A stretch of 42,494 bases of DNA, from positions 1 to 42,494 of the forward strand of contig JAJRVV010000180.1 in assembly GCA_024277135.1 (NCBI GenBank). The letters run 5' to 3'. The position numbers and the translations under genes are program-made. The notes beneath the pieces are model-generated. The model was not told where the DNA came from. It was given only the letters and a program-made list of their open reading frames with translations, and ran no database searches. The stretch is from Chloroflexota bacterium. Its GTDB lineage: Bacteria > Chloroflexota > Anaerolineae > Promineifilales > Promineifilaceae. Below, one piece after another: positions 25,566-33,547 of this stretch; the first letter of the stretch is position 1; every line of letters begins with the position of its first letter.

Positions 25566-27239
25566 ATGACCCAAAAATTCGACCCCGTAACCCTGGAAAT
25601 TTTATGGCGGCGGCTGATCTCCATTGTGGATGAGGCCGACGCGGCCGTAGCCCGCACCGCTTTTTCCAGCCTGCTGCGCGACGCCCACGATTACACTTGC
25701 ATGTTCACCGACCGGCACGGCCGTGAACTGGCCCAGGGTTCATTCGCCACGCCAGGACAATCGGGGGCGATGGCGCTGGGCGTCAAAAAGCTGGTGCAAA
25801 GCCTGCCCGCCGCCACTTTCCGCCCCGGCGACGCCTACATCACTAACGACCCCTGGGCGCTGGCCGGGCATCTCAACGACGTTTGCGTCATCAGCCCCAT
25901 CTTCCACCGCGACCGGCTGGCCGCCTTCACCGCCTGCGTCCTGCATCACTCTGACATCGGCGGCCGGGTGGCTTCCGACAACCACGACGTTTTCGAGGAA
26001 GGGCTGTTCATCCCCCTGGTCAAGCTGTACGACGGCGGCGCGCTCAATGAGGCCGTTTTGGAAATGATCCGCTGGAACGTGCGCACGCCGGACGAGGTGG
26101 TGGGCGACATCCGCTCCCAAATCGCCGCCAACCACGTCTGCGCCGAACAGGTGCAGCGGATGATGACGGAGTATGACCTGGACAGCCTGGATGATTTGGC
26201 CGACGAGATCATCGGCCGTACCGAACGCTCCATCCGCGCTGCCATCGAGCAGGTTCCCAACGGCCGTTACCTGGCCCAAGGCGTCATCGAGCAAATGGCC
26301 GGGCGGGAAGATGTACTCATCAAAGCGGCCGTCGAAATCGCGGGCAGCGACATCCGGGTAGACCTAACCGGCTCCTCGCCACAGGTGGATTGGGGCGGCA
26401 ACGTCGTCTACAACTTCACCTACGCCTACGTCCACATGGCGATCAAGAGCATCTTCGATCCCTACATCCCCAACAACGACGGCAGCGCTGCCCCCATCCA
26501 ACTCATCGCCCCGGAAGGGAGCGTCGTCAACTGCAAATTCCCGGCGGCGGTGGCGGCGCGAATGCAGATCGGCCATTTCATGACCGAAATCATCTACCGG
26601 GCGCTGGCGGCCGTTTTGCCGGATCGGGCGCTGGCGGCCAGCGGCGGCACGCCGGCCACGATGAATGTGTTTTACGGCAAATGGGAAGACGGCCGTCCCT
26701 GGCACACCGTTCTCATTCGCGGCGGCGGCATGGGGGCCAGCGGCCGCGACGACGGCAGCGGCTGCTACATCTTTCCCGCCAACGGGGCCAACACACCGGT
26801 CGAAATTTTGGAGAGCGACACCCCGCTCCTGGTCGAGCGGCGGGAACTGCTGCCCGATTCCGGCGGCGCGGGGCAGTACCGGGGCGCGCTGGGCCGCCGC
26901 CTCGTCATCCGCGTGCCGGATGATGTGCCGGGGGTGAATTTGGGGATTCAGAGCGGCCGTTTTCGTTTGCCGCCGGAGGGATTATTTGGCGGCCAACCGG
27001 GCGCAAAAGCGCAGTTCCTGGTCAATGGCAAGCCGGGCGATCCATATGGCCTGACCCGGCTGCAACCGGGCGACGTGGTGACGATGGACGCGGCCGGCGG
27101 CGGCGGCTTTGGCGATCCGAAACAGCGCAGCCCGGAAGCGATCCTGCGCGACATCCGCGACGGCAAAGTGTCAGCAGCCGACGCCAAAGAACAGTACGGG
27201 GTTGAAACGACGCCGGAAATGCTAAAAGAATTGGACTGA
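25566..27239 (+). CDS. Hydantoinase B / oxoprolinase family protein
   Basis: A 557-residue protein of the HyuB family. Landmarks are DPVTLEILWRRLISIVDEADAAVARTAFS, DRHGRELAQGSFATPGQ, YITNDPWALAGHLNDVCVI, HHSDIGGRV, EGLFIPLVKLYDGG and a glycine-rich C-terminus (AAGGGGFGDP). HyuB subunits normally work with HyuA in ATP-dependent hydrolysis of cyclic amides or in ATP-dependent carboxylases of ketones. No hyuA is visible in the window, so the substrate is open. GGAGG at 25556-25560 supports the ATG. A hotdog thioesterase gene follows after six bases. Confidence 0.92.
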   Translation: MTQKFDPVTLEILWRRLISIVDEADAAVARTAFSSLLRDAHDYTCMFTDRHGRELAQGSFATPGQSGAMALGVKKLVQSLPAATFRPGDAYITNDPWALAGHLNDVCVISPIFHRDRLAAFTACVLHHSDIGGRVASDNHDVFEEGLFIPLVKLYDGGALNEAVLEMIRWNVRTPDEVVGDIRSQIAANHVCAEQVQRMMTEYDLDSLDDLADEIIGRTERSIRAAIEQVPNGRYLAQGVIEQMAGREDVLIKAAVEIAGSDIRVDLTGSSPQVDWGGNVVYNFTYAYVHMAIKSIFDPYIPNNDGSAAPIQLIAPEGSVVNCKFPAAVAARMQIGHFMTEIIYRALAAVLPDRALAASGGTPATMNVFYGKWEDGRPWHTVLIRGGGMGASGRDDGSGCYIFPANGANTPVEILESDTPLLVERRELLPDSGGAGQYRGALGRRLVIRVPDDVPGVNLGIQSGRFRLPPEGLFGGQPGAKAQFLVNGKPGDPYGLTRLQPGDVVTMDAAGGGGFGDPKQRSPEAILRDIRDGKVSAADAKEQYGVETTPEMLKELD

Positions 27240-27245
27240 AAGCAG

Positions 27246-27668
27246 ATGATAATGCCAAAACATCTCCCAACCCAGTCAAAAGGATTCAATCCCTTTGGCG
27301 ACTTAATCGGTCTGACTTTCTCCAGGGCCGCTGAAGGGAACAGCCAATGCGCTCTGGAAGTGGATGGAAAATTGCTCAACCCGCATGGCGTCTTGCATGG
27401 GGGCGTCATCTCCTCAATGGCCGACACCGGCATGGGGGCGGCGCTTTACACCCGCCTGGATGACGGCGAATCCTGCGCCACGGCCGAGATCAAGATCACC
27501 TATCTGCGCGCCGTGACTTCCGGGACGCTGACATGCGACACCAAAGTCATCCACAAAGGGCGGCGCATCGCTTTCCTGGAATCTGAAGTGTGGAACGGCC
27601 AGCGCCTGGTCGCCAAAGCCTCCGGGACGTATTCCATCTTCCCGGCCAGAAAGCAACCGTTCAGATAA
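27246..27668 (+). CDS. PaaI-type hotdog thioesterase
   Basis: A 140-residue hotdog protein. The family helix-turn NPHGVLHGGVISSMADTGMGAAL contains the conserved HGG and the catalytic acidic position (SSMAD). The strands TAEIKITYLRAVTSGTLTCDTKVIHKGRRIAFLESEVW complete the fold. Such proteins hydrolyse acyl- or aryl-CoA thioesters. It would suit clearing dead-end CoA esters from the catabolic cluster downstream, but that link is only by proximity. ATG 27246 and ATG 27252 are both possible. Confidence 0.88.
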   Translation: MIMPKHLPTQSKGFNPFGDLIGLTFSRAAEGNSQCALEVDGKLLNPHGVLHGGVISSMADTGMGAALYTRLDDGESCATAEIKITYLRAVTSGTLTCDTKVIHKGRRIAFLESEVWNGQRLVAKASGTYSIFPARKQPFR

Positions 27669-27677
27669 AGCATTCGC

Positions 27678-28397
27678 ATGAAAAAACAGCTTAACCTAAA
27701 ACGCTTTGCCGCGCACATCGAAACTGCCACCCGGAAAGCGGGTTTTACCGTTGCCGGACGCGAGGGAACAACACTCACCGTCATCCTGCACAACCAGCCG
27801 GTGCGCTGCAATCTGGAGACCATCTACCAGGCGTACCAAAACGCGCCTGACCGGATGGACAACATCATCGCGGCTCATCTGAGCGCGCTGGGCCAGGTTC
27901 CGCCACCCCCTCCGCCGCCAACGGAAGCAGAAGCGGCCAACTCTTTGCTGCCCATGCTGCAATCGCAGCAATGGGCTGCCGAAACGCAAAAGGCGGACAC
28001 TCCCCTGCCCGTGCAACGGCCGTTCGTCACCGGACTCACCATCACCTACGTCCTGGACATGCCACAATACCGAGTTTATGTCAATCAAGATATGATGTCC
28101 CGGTTCACGGCCCAGGCTGAAGTGTCGCCAGATGACATTCACGAAGCGGCGCTGGAAAATCTGCGGCAGCGCACCAGCAGCAGCCATTACCAAATGCACG
28201 GCTTGGGCGATAAAACGCTGGCGGTGTGCGAGACGGATGATGGTTTTGCCGCGACGCGCATCCTCTTGCCGGAGCTGATGACAGCATGGGCGGAACGCAT
28301 CCCTGGCCGGATGTTGATCGGCATTCCCAACCGGGATTTTTTGATCGCCTCCAGCGACCGTGACCCGGCGCAGGTGCAGGCAATGGATGGATTTTGA
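27678..28397 (+). CDS. DUF1444 (YtpQ-like) family protein
   Basis: A 239-residue protein resembling the YtpQ/UPF0354 family: a Q-rich N-terminal domain (VRCNLETIYQAYQ), a Pro-run linker (QVPPPPPPPTEAE) and a C-terminal domain with TYVLDMPQYRVYVNQDMM, IHEAALENLRQRT, DGFAATRILLPEL and GIPNRDFLIASSDRDP. The function of the family is not established. Its stop overlaps the TTG start of the next frame (TTGA), suggesting coupled translation. The Pro run is a likely interdomain hinge. Confidence 0.75.
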   Translation: MKKQLNLKRFAAHIETATRKAGFTVAGREGTTLTVILHNQPVRCNLETIYQAYQNAPDRMDNIIAAHLSALGQVPPPPPPPTEAEAANSLLPMLQSQQWAAETQKADTPLPVQRPFVTGLTITYVLDMPQYRVYVNQDMMSRFTAQAEVSPDDIHEAALENLRQRTSSSHYQMHGLGDKTLAVCETDDGFAATRILLPELMTAWAERIPGRMLIGIPNRDFLIASSDRDPAQVQAMDGF

Positions 28398-28753
28398 ATG
28401 TTTCGGAAGCGTGGCGAGAGACGTATCCGGGTGCGGCTGTAGGCGTGCTGGCGCTGCGGGGTGTAACCAATCCAACGCAGCATGAGGCGCTGGCAAGACA
28501 CAAGGCTGAGTTAGAGCGGGCGTTGCGAGAACGGTTTGCCGGACACGGCCGTGCCGCCATCAAAGCCGACTCCATCATCCAGGCGTACAGCCGCTACTAT
28601 AAGCGGTTCAAAAAGACCTACCACGTCCTGCTCCAGCTTGAATCGGTCGCTATCAAAGGCAAGCCGATCCCCAACGTGGCGGCGCTGGTGGCGGCGATGT
28701 TTATGGCGGAGGTGTATCTTGCCGCAAAAAAGTCTGGAACATCAGCACGTTGA
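28394..28753 (+). CDS. Truncated B3/4-domain protein
   Basis: A 119-residue protein (MNVSEAWRETYPGAAVGVLALRGV...) that matches the first half of B3/4-domain proteins, relatives of the editing domain of phenylalanyl-tRNA synthetase beta. Key stretches are AYSRYYKRFKKTYHVLLQLESVAIKGKPIPNVAALVAAMFMAEV. Full members continue for about another 100 residues. Here the family match breaks off after MFMAEV and the frame stops a dozen residues later. The start is TTG overlapping the DUF1444 stop. The next gene's ribosome site and start are inside this gene's end, so the fragment is still translated as part of the operon. It could be a decaying gene or a retained half-domain. Confidence 0.65.
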   Translation: MNVSEAWRETYPGAAVGVLALRGVTNPTQHEALARHKAELERALRERFAGHGRAAIKADSIIQAYSRYYKRFKKTYHVLLQLESVAIKGKPIPNVAALVAAMFMAEVYLAAKKSGTSAR

Positions 28754-30104
28754 GTTTTTGCTGTCGGTGGCAGGCGCGGAACATGTCTCGATCACAACCG
28801 CCGACCGGGAACAGCACGCCCGCGACCAATCCTTCCACCAAGCGCATTTGCCGACGGCCGTCGTCTGGCCCGCCTCCGCTCAGGAAATCAGCGCCATTCT
28901 GCAATACGCCAACCAACACCGCATCCCCGTCACCCCCTGGGGGGCCGGTTCCAGTTTGGAGGGCAACCCCATCCCGGTTCACGGCGGCATCGTCCTCGAT
29001 TTGCTGCGGCTGGACAAAATTCTGGCCGTCCGCCCCGATGATTTCCAGGTGGACGTGCAGGCAGGCGTCCGTTACCAGGACATGAACGCCCAACTGGCGC
29101 GGGATGGCCTCTTCTTCGCCCCCGACCCCGGCGCCAACGCCTCGATTGGCGGCATGATCGCTAACAACGCCGCCGGCACGCGCACCCCTCGCTACGGCGC
29201 CACCAAGGATAACGTGTTGAGACTGGAAGTGGTGTTAGCCGACGGCGAAATCATTCGCACCGGGTCACTGGCCGCCAAGAGCGCCTCTGGCTATGACTTG
29301 GTGCATCTTTTCGTCGGTTCGGAGGGCACCCTGGGCGTGGTAACTGAAGCCACGTTGCGGCTGGCGCCGCTGCCGGAGCAGTTCAGCGCGGCCGTGGCTT
29401 CGTTTGAAACGGTGACGGCCGCCACCCGCGCCGTGTCCGGCATCATGGGCAGCGGCATGGTTCCGGCGGCGTTGGAATTTTTGAACACGGCCGTCATCCG
29501 CGAACTGAACGGTGTGGACGAATTTTCTCTGCCGGAACGGCCGACGCTGCTCATGGAATTCCACAGCGCCACCGCCGCCGCCTTGCAGGAAGAGTTGAAA
29601 CTGGTGAATGTGATTTGTCAGGGCGAAGGGTGCGTCGCTTTTGAAGCCGGGCTGGGACGGGAGGAACGCGACCGGCTGTGGCGCGCCCGCCATCAAACGT
29701 ATGAAACCCTGGTGCGGGCCAATCCCGGCGTTTCCTTCTTAATCGTGGATTTAGCCGCGCCCGTCTCCCAATTCCCGGCGCTGGTGGCCGCATGCCAGTC
29801 AGCGTTGGCAAAGCAAAAGATGAAGACATACCTGGTCGGCCACGCCGGGGATGGCAATCTGCATCCGCTCATCCCTTACCAACCGGAAGATGAAGCGAGT
29901 TTTGGGTTGGCAACGGCCGTACATGCCGAAATGGTGCAGGCAGCTTTGGAACTGGGCGGCACGGTAACGGCCGAACACGGCGTCGGCATCGGTAAGCGGC
30001 AATACATGAGGCAAGAACATGGCCAGGCGTTATCCGTCATGCGCGCTATTAAACGCACGTTGGATCCTAACTACATTCTCAATCCGGGGAAGATATTTGA
30101 ATAA
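28719..30104 (+). CDS. FAD-linked oxidase (GlcD / D-lactate dehydrogenase type)
   Basis: A 461-residue flavoprotein of the GlcD/DLD family. FAD-binding PCMH region: VVWPASAQEISAILQYANQHRIPVTPWGAGSSLEG, then PDPGANASIGGMIANNAAGT and YGATKDNVLRLEVVLADG, GYDLVHLFVGSEGTLGVVTEATLRL. The C-terminal substrate domain has HAGDGNLHPLI and AEHGVGIGKRQYM. It oxidises 2-hydroxy acids such as D-lactate or glycolate. Start TTG 28719 was chosen because GGAGG (28708-28712) is six bases upstream and the frame further upstream encodes nothing like the family. It overlaps the truncated B3/4 gene by 35 bases. Confidence 0.92.
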   Translation: MPQKSLEHQHVEFLLSVAGAEHVSITTADREQHARDQSFHQAHLPTAVVWPASAQEISAILQYANQHRIPVTPWGAGSSLEGNPIPVHGGIVLDLLRLDKILAVRPDDFQVDVQAGVRYQDMNAQLARDGLFFAPDPGANASIGGMIANNAAGTRTPRYGATKDNVLRLEVVLADGEIIRTGSLAAKSASGYDLVHLFVGSEGTLGVVTEATLRLAPLPEQFSAAVASFETVTAATRAVSGIMGSGMVPAALEFLNTAVIRELNGVDEFSLPERPTLLMEFHSATAAALQEELKLVNVICQGEGCVAFEAGLGREERDRLWRARHQTYETLVRANPGVSFLIVDLAAPVSQFPALVAACQSALAKQKMKTYLVGHAGDGNLHPLIPYQPEDEASFGLATAVHAEMVQAALELGGTVTAEHGVGIGKRQYMRQEHGQALSVMRAIKRTLDPNYILNPGKIFE

Positions 30105-30338
30105 GCTGGCCGAATCATTCGCCGAAGATCTGATTTTTCCTAAGCCAACAACGTTTGCGTTCTACGCAATCTCAGTAGATCCAAAATCTGCCACGAATTG
30201 CACAAATTTCACGAATTAAGAACGTGTTTTTCGTGTAATTCGTGGCATTCGTGGCGAAAATCTTGATCTACTGAATCTACAACCTGTGTCAGAAATATGC
30301 GCTGACCAAGTAAATTGACTGGAGGTACATAACAACTC
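30105..30338. other. Intergenic region with a long imperfect inverted repeat
   Basis: 234 bases with no gene. The main content is the inverted repeat described at 30173-30273. A GGAGGT (30321-30326) near the right edge serves the CoA-transferase A gene with an unusually long 12-base spacing. Confidence 0.6.
30173..30273. repeat. Imperfect ~100 bp inverted repeat
   Basis: CAGTAGATC (30173-30181) pairs with GATCTACTG (30265-30273). Interior pairing goes through copies of CCACGAATT on one side and AATTCGTGG on the other, with a TTTTT near the centre (about 30227). It may fold into a long RNA hairpin or be a small mobile-element relic. Related ACGAATT words occur near 6795-6835. Confidence 0.6.
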
Positions 30339-31250
30339 GTGACTGAAAGCAAACTGACAACAATGGCCGAAGCCATCGCCCGCTTTGTGCCGGACGGCAG
30401 CGAGGCAGCATTGGGCACAGCGCAAGAAACGATGATCCCCTTTGCCGCCGGGCATGAGATCATACGCCAGCAAAAACGGAACTTGACGCTGGTTGGCCCC
30501 ATTTCCGACATGCTGTTCGACCAGATGATTGGCGCGGGTTGCGCACGCCGGGTTCGAGCCGCCTGGGTGGGCAATGTCATCACTGGCTCCGGCTATAATT
30601 TCCGCCGGGCGGTGGAAAGCGGCGCATTGGAAATGGAAGACCATTCCAATCTCACCATTTCCATGGCTTTGCGGGCCGGGGCAATGGGCGTGCCCTTTAT
30701 GCCGGCACGTACCGCGCTGGGCAGCGATTTGTACCGCACCAACAAAAGCCTGATAGAGATGACCTGCCCATTCACCGGAGATAAATTGACGGCCGTGGCC
30801 GCCATCACCCCCGACATCGCCATCATCCATGCTCAACGAGCCGATGAAACCGGCGCCGCTCATTTTTGGGGCAATCTGGGCATCAGCCGCGAGGCGTGTC
30901 TGGCCAGCCGCCGCGTCATCATCACCGCTGAAGAGATTGTGCCGTCAGCGGTCATACGCAGCGACCCCAACCGGGTGATCATGCCTGCCTTCAAGGTGGC
31001 GGCCGTCGTCCACGCTCCCTGGGGGGCGCATCCCTCGCCCGTCCCCGGCTATTACAACCGGGATCACGACGCTTTCCTCGACTACCAGGCCCGCAGCCGC
31101 ACGCCGGCAGCGTTTGCGGCATGGCTGGCGGATTGGGTGACGTCGGTTCACACCAGTCAGGATTATTTGGCCCGGCTGGGCCAGGAACGGGTCAAAGCAT
31201 TGCGAATTCAGCATCACGCATTGGCACAGGCGGTGGATTATGGCTACTAA
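30339..31250 (+). CDS. Family I CoA-transferase, subunit A (GctA/IpdA-like)
   Basis: A 303-residue alpha subunit of a glutaconate-CoA-transferase-type enzyme: LTLVGPISDMLFDQMIGAG, RRVRAAWVGN, LEMEDHSNLTISMALRAGAMGVPFMPARTALGSD, then PDIAIIHAQRADETGAAHFWGNLG and FKVAAVVHAPWGAHPSP. The family includes true CoA-transferases and the IpdAB ring-opening hydrolase of steroid catabolism, and I cannot tell which activity applies. The start is GTG with a GGAGGT 12 bases upstream. It overlaps subunit B by 11 bases. Its place before the benzoyl-CoA cluster suggests CoA transfer to an aromatic or dicarboxylic acid, or hydrolysis of a cyclic beta-keto acyl-CoA. Confidence 0.85.
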   Translation: MTESKLTTMAEAIARFVPDGSEAALGTAQETMIPFAAGHEIIRQQKRNLTLVGPISDMLFDQMIGAGCARRVRAAWVGNVITGSGYNFRRAVESGALEMEDHSNLTISMALRAGAMGVPFMPARTALGSDLYRTNKSLIEMTCPFTGDKLTAVAAITPDIAIIHAQRADETGAAHFWGNLGISREACLASRRVIITAEEIVPSAVIRSDPNRVIMPAFKVAAVVHAPWGAHPSPVPGYYNRDHDAFLDYQARSRTPAAFAAWLADWVTSVHTSQDYLARLGQERVKALRIQHHALAQAVDYGY

Positions 31251-32010
31251 ACAGTATACCCAATCCCAATTGATGGTGACGGCCGCCGCCCGCGAAATTG
31301 AGGATGGGGACGTGGTTTTTGTGGGAATGCGCCTGCCGTTGCTCGGTTTCCAATTGGCCAAGATGACGCACGCACCAAATGCAGTGGGAATTTATGAACT
31401 GGGGATTTTACGGGATACTGCCGTGCCCGAACCCATCCTGACCATGGGCGACCTGCCCACCCTTTATCAAGCGCAATGGCTGGCCGATACTGCCGATCTG
31501 ATGGGGTTGCTGCAACAAGGGCTGGTAGACGTCAGTTTCATCGGCGGGGCGCAGGTAGACCGCTTCGGCAACCTGAACACCAGCTACATCGGCGACGCCA
31601 CAGCGCCTGCCACCCGCCTGCCGGGCAGCGGCGGCGCTTGCGACCTGGCCAGCCTGGCTAAACGGCACACCATCATCATGTCCCACCAAAAACGCCGCTT
31701 TGTGCCCAAAGTGGATTACATCACCTCGCCTGGTTATGGCGATGGCGGCCGTTGGCGGCGGAGAGTGGGATTGCCCCGTGGCGGGCCGACGGCCGTCATC
31801 ACCACCCTGGGCATCCTCCGTTTCGACCCAGACAGCAAGGAAATGGTGTTGGCCGCCACCCATCCTGGCGTCACCATCGCCGATATTCAGGCCAATACCG
31901 GCTGGCCGCTTAAGATCGCTGCACATGTCACCCAAACGCCGCCGCCCACCCCGGCCGAAATTGATATGCTCCAGCAATTCGATCCGCACGGTTTTTGGAC
32001 TGGCAATTAA
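31240..32010 (+). CDS. Family I CoA-transferase, subunit B (GctB/IpdB-like)
   Basis: A 256-residue beta subunit: GDVVFVGMRLPLLGFQLAKMTHAPNA, IYELGILRDTAVPEP (acidic residue at the place of the catalytic Glu in GctB enzymes), DVSFIGGAQVDRFGNLNTSYIGD and LPGSGGACDLASLAKRHTIIM, then RFVPKVDYITSPGYGDG and PTAVITTLGILRFDP. It assembles with subunit A. The 11-base overlap with that gene indicates coupled translation. A nested palindrome follows, then the promoter of the reductase operon, so the CoA-transferase pair appears to be a separate transcription unit. Confidence 0.85.
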   Translation: MATKQYTQSQLMVTAAAREIEDGDVVFVGMRLPLLGFQLAKMTHAPNAVGIYELGILRDTAVPEPILTMGDLPTLYQAQWLADTADLMGLLQQGLVDVSFIGGAQVDRFGNLNTSYIGDATAPATRLPGSGGACDLASLAKRHTIIMSHQKRRFVPKVDYITSPGYGDGGRWRRRVGLPRGGPTAVITTLGILRFDPDSKEMVLAATHPGVTIADIQANTGWPLKIAAHVTQTPPPTPAEIDMLQQFDPHGFWTGN

Positions 32011-32021
32011 GGGCTGGTTCA

Positions 32022-32182
32022 TAAACGAAAAACGAAATGGATGCATTTCAAATGAGTTGAGAAGTAGCCGCGGTATCCCTACCGCGCAGGCGCAAACGCG
32101 GTAAGAAACCGCGGCTACAATTGAAATGAAACACACCCAAACAAAATGCCTTTCCAATACGGCATTTCGTTTTACGTTTTTC
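32022..32182. mobile_element. Nested palindromic MITE-like element
   Basis: Four pairs of arms nest inside one another: AACGAAATG (32031-32039) with CATTTCGTT (32163-32171), CATTTCAA (32044-32051) with TTGAAATG (32121-32128), GTAGCCGCGG (32064-32073) with CCGCGGCTAC (32109-32118), and TACCGCG (32080-32086) with CGCGGTA (32097-32103). There is no coding capacity. It resembles a miniature inverted-repeat element or a large structured terminator between the CoA-transferase and reductase units. Confidence 0.6.
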
Positions 32183-32240
32183 GCTTTACGGCATCCCCCT
32201 AAAACTTTGAAAAGCTATCAAAATTGCCTAAAAATTGGCG

Positions 32241-32268
32241 TTGACATCTATCAAAAATGCAGTATACT
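32241..32268 (+). promoter_or_regulatory. Strong promoter of the benzoyl-CoA reductase operon
   Basis: TTGACA (32241-32246), a 16-base spacer and TATACT (32263-32268) give a near-perfect sigma-70-type promoter, with +1 near 32275 and a 45-base leader. This is the strongest promoter in the window apart from rpsO. No operator palindrome was obvious over it. Confidence 0.8.
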
Positions 32269-32319
32269 GAACGTGTCGCGCTTTTTTGACGATATGTGGT
32301 AAAAACGGAGCATGTTAAC

Positions 32320-33486
32320 ATGAAAGATAAGGTGTTCACAAGATGGCAGGGGCAGCCCCTAAATGAGGTTTTGTACGAATGCCGCGAACTGCTGGAAGAT
32401 ATGGAATACCCCACAGTCCGCAAATGGCGAGAGGGTGGCGGCAAGGTAGTCGGCCATTTTCAGGTTTATTTCCCCGAAGAGATCGCTCATGCGGCCGGGA
32501 TGCTGCCCTTTAAGGTGCGCGGCGCCCCGCTTGAGGCGACGCAAGCCACTTCCCGCTTTGGCTCATACCTCTGTTCGATTCTCAAAACTTCTTTAGAACT
32601 GGCGCTCAGCGGCAAAGTGGAATTGGATATGTTCGTCACCCACCCCATTTGCGACGCCGCGCGAAACCTGGGCGCTATTTGGGGGCGCAACCTTTCTTAC
32701 CCTTGCCAGATTCTTTACCTGCCCCAAAACGCAAATTCATCCCATTCCATTCAATACTTGCATGATGAATATAGTCGCCTGAAACAAGAGGTCGAAGCTG
32801 TTGCCGGCCGAAGAATCAGCGATGATGATCTGCGCCGCTCGCTTGAGGTCTTCAATGAAAACCGGGCGCTTCTCCGTCGTTTGTACGCCCTGAAGCGGGA
32901 AAAGCCGTGGCTGATTTCGGCCGATGAAGCTTACGTTTTGCTGGCCGTTGGCGGTTTCATCCCCCGCGAAGAGCATAATGAAATGCTGGCCTACACATTA
33001 CCGTTGATTGAGAGCCGTCAGGCCAAACAACAAGACAAAATTCGGATTGTGTTTGAAGGTGGCTTTTGCGAGCAGCCGCCGCTCGATTTTATTCGCATGA
33101 TGGGTCGCTCCGCTTATGTGGTTGATGATGATTTTCTAATTGGCTTGCGCTGGATTTTGGATGATGTGCCCGTCGATGGAACCCCCTTACTGAATCTGGC
33201 TGAAGCTTACCTGGAAAACTCATCTTACAGCCCAGTGCAGCATGATTTGCGCAAGCCAAAAGAAAAAATGTTGTTGGGGCGGATCGAACAGGCCAAGGCT
33301 GATGCGGTGGTAGTGACGGCCGCCAAGATGTGTGAGCCGGGTCTGGAAGAACAGGTGGCTTATACTCGCACCTTAGACACAGAAGGCATTCCCTACTTTG
33401 TCAGCGAGTTTGAGGAAAACATGACCAGTTTTGACCACTTGGAAATCCAACTGGAAACGTTTGTGGAGAATTTGCTGTTCAATTAA
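32320..33486 (+). CDS. bcrC: Benzoyl-CoA reductase subunit C-like (BcrC/BzdN family)
   Basis: A 388-residue protein of the 2-hydroxyacyl-CoA dehydratase D-component family, to which the gamma subunit of class I benzoyl-CoA reductase belongs. Three family cysteines for the [4Fe-4S] cluster are visible: C85 (SYLCSIL), C111 (PICDAA) and C338 (KMCEPG). Other landmarks are FPEEIAHAAGMLPF and VFEGGFCEQPPLDFI. The ATG at 32320 was chosen over an in-frame GTG at 32296 because GGAG lies nine bases upstream. With the next gene it would form the ring-reducing module. The reaction is two-electron reduction of an aromatic acyl-CoA to a cyclic diene. Assignment to benzoyl-CoA rests on the cluster content. 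Confidence 0.82.
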   Translation: MKDKVFTRWQGQPLNEVLYECRELLEDMEYPTVRKWREGGGKVVGHFQVYFPEEIAHAAGMLPFKVRGAPLEATQATSRFGSYLCSILKTSLELALSGKVELDMFVTHPICDAARNLGAIWGRNLSYPCQILYLPQNANSSHSIQYLHDEYSRLKQEVEAVAGRRISDDDLRRSLEVFNENRALLRRLYALKREKPWLISADEAYVLLAVGGFIPREEHNEMLAYTLPLIESRQAKQQDKIRIVFEGGFCEQPPLDFIRMMGRSAYVVDDDFLIGLRWILDDVPVDGTPLLNLAEAYLENSSYSPVQHDLRKPKEKMLLGRIEQAKADAVVVTAAKMCEPGLEEQVAYTRTLDTEGIPYFVSEFEENMTSFDHLEIQLETFVENLLFN

Positions 33487-33498
33487 AAGGTGACTGTC

Positions 33499-33531
33499 AG
33501 ACATCCGATTTCTTGGAGAAATCAGATGTCT
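33499..33531. terminator. Intercistronic hairpin, 15-3-15
   Basis: AGACATCCGATTTCT (33499-33513), loop TGG, AGAAATCAGATGTCT (33517-33531). One C-A mismatch breaks an otherwise perfect 15-base stem. The arm is the same as that of the inverted repeat at 2270-2332. It lies between bcrC and bcrB, where a full terminator would be unhelpful, so mRNA stabilisation or a dispersed repeat is more likely. Confidence 0.7.
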
Positions 33532-33547
33532 TGCAAGAGGCAAAATA

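Noticed and set aside
33499..33531. True terminator between bcrC and bcrB
   Set aside because: No T-tract, and it would cut an operon whose products work together; a dispersed hairpin is more likely.
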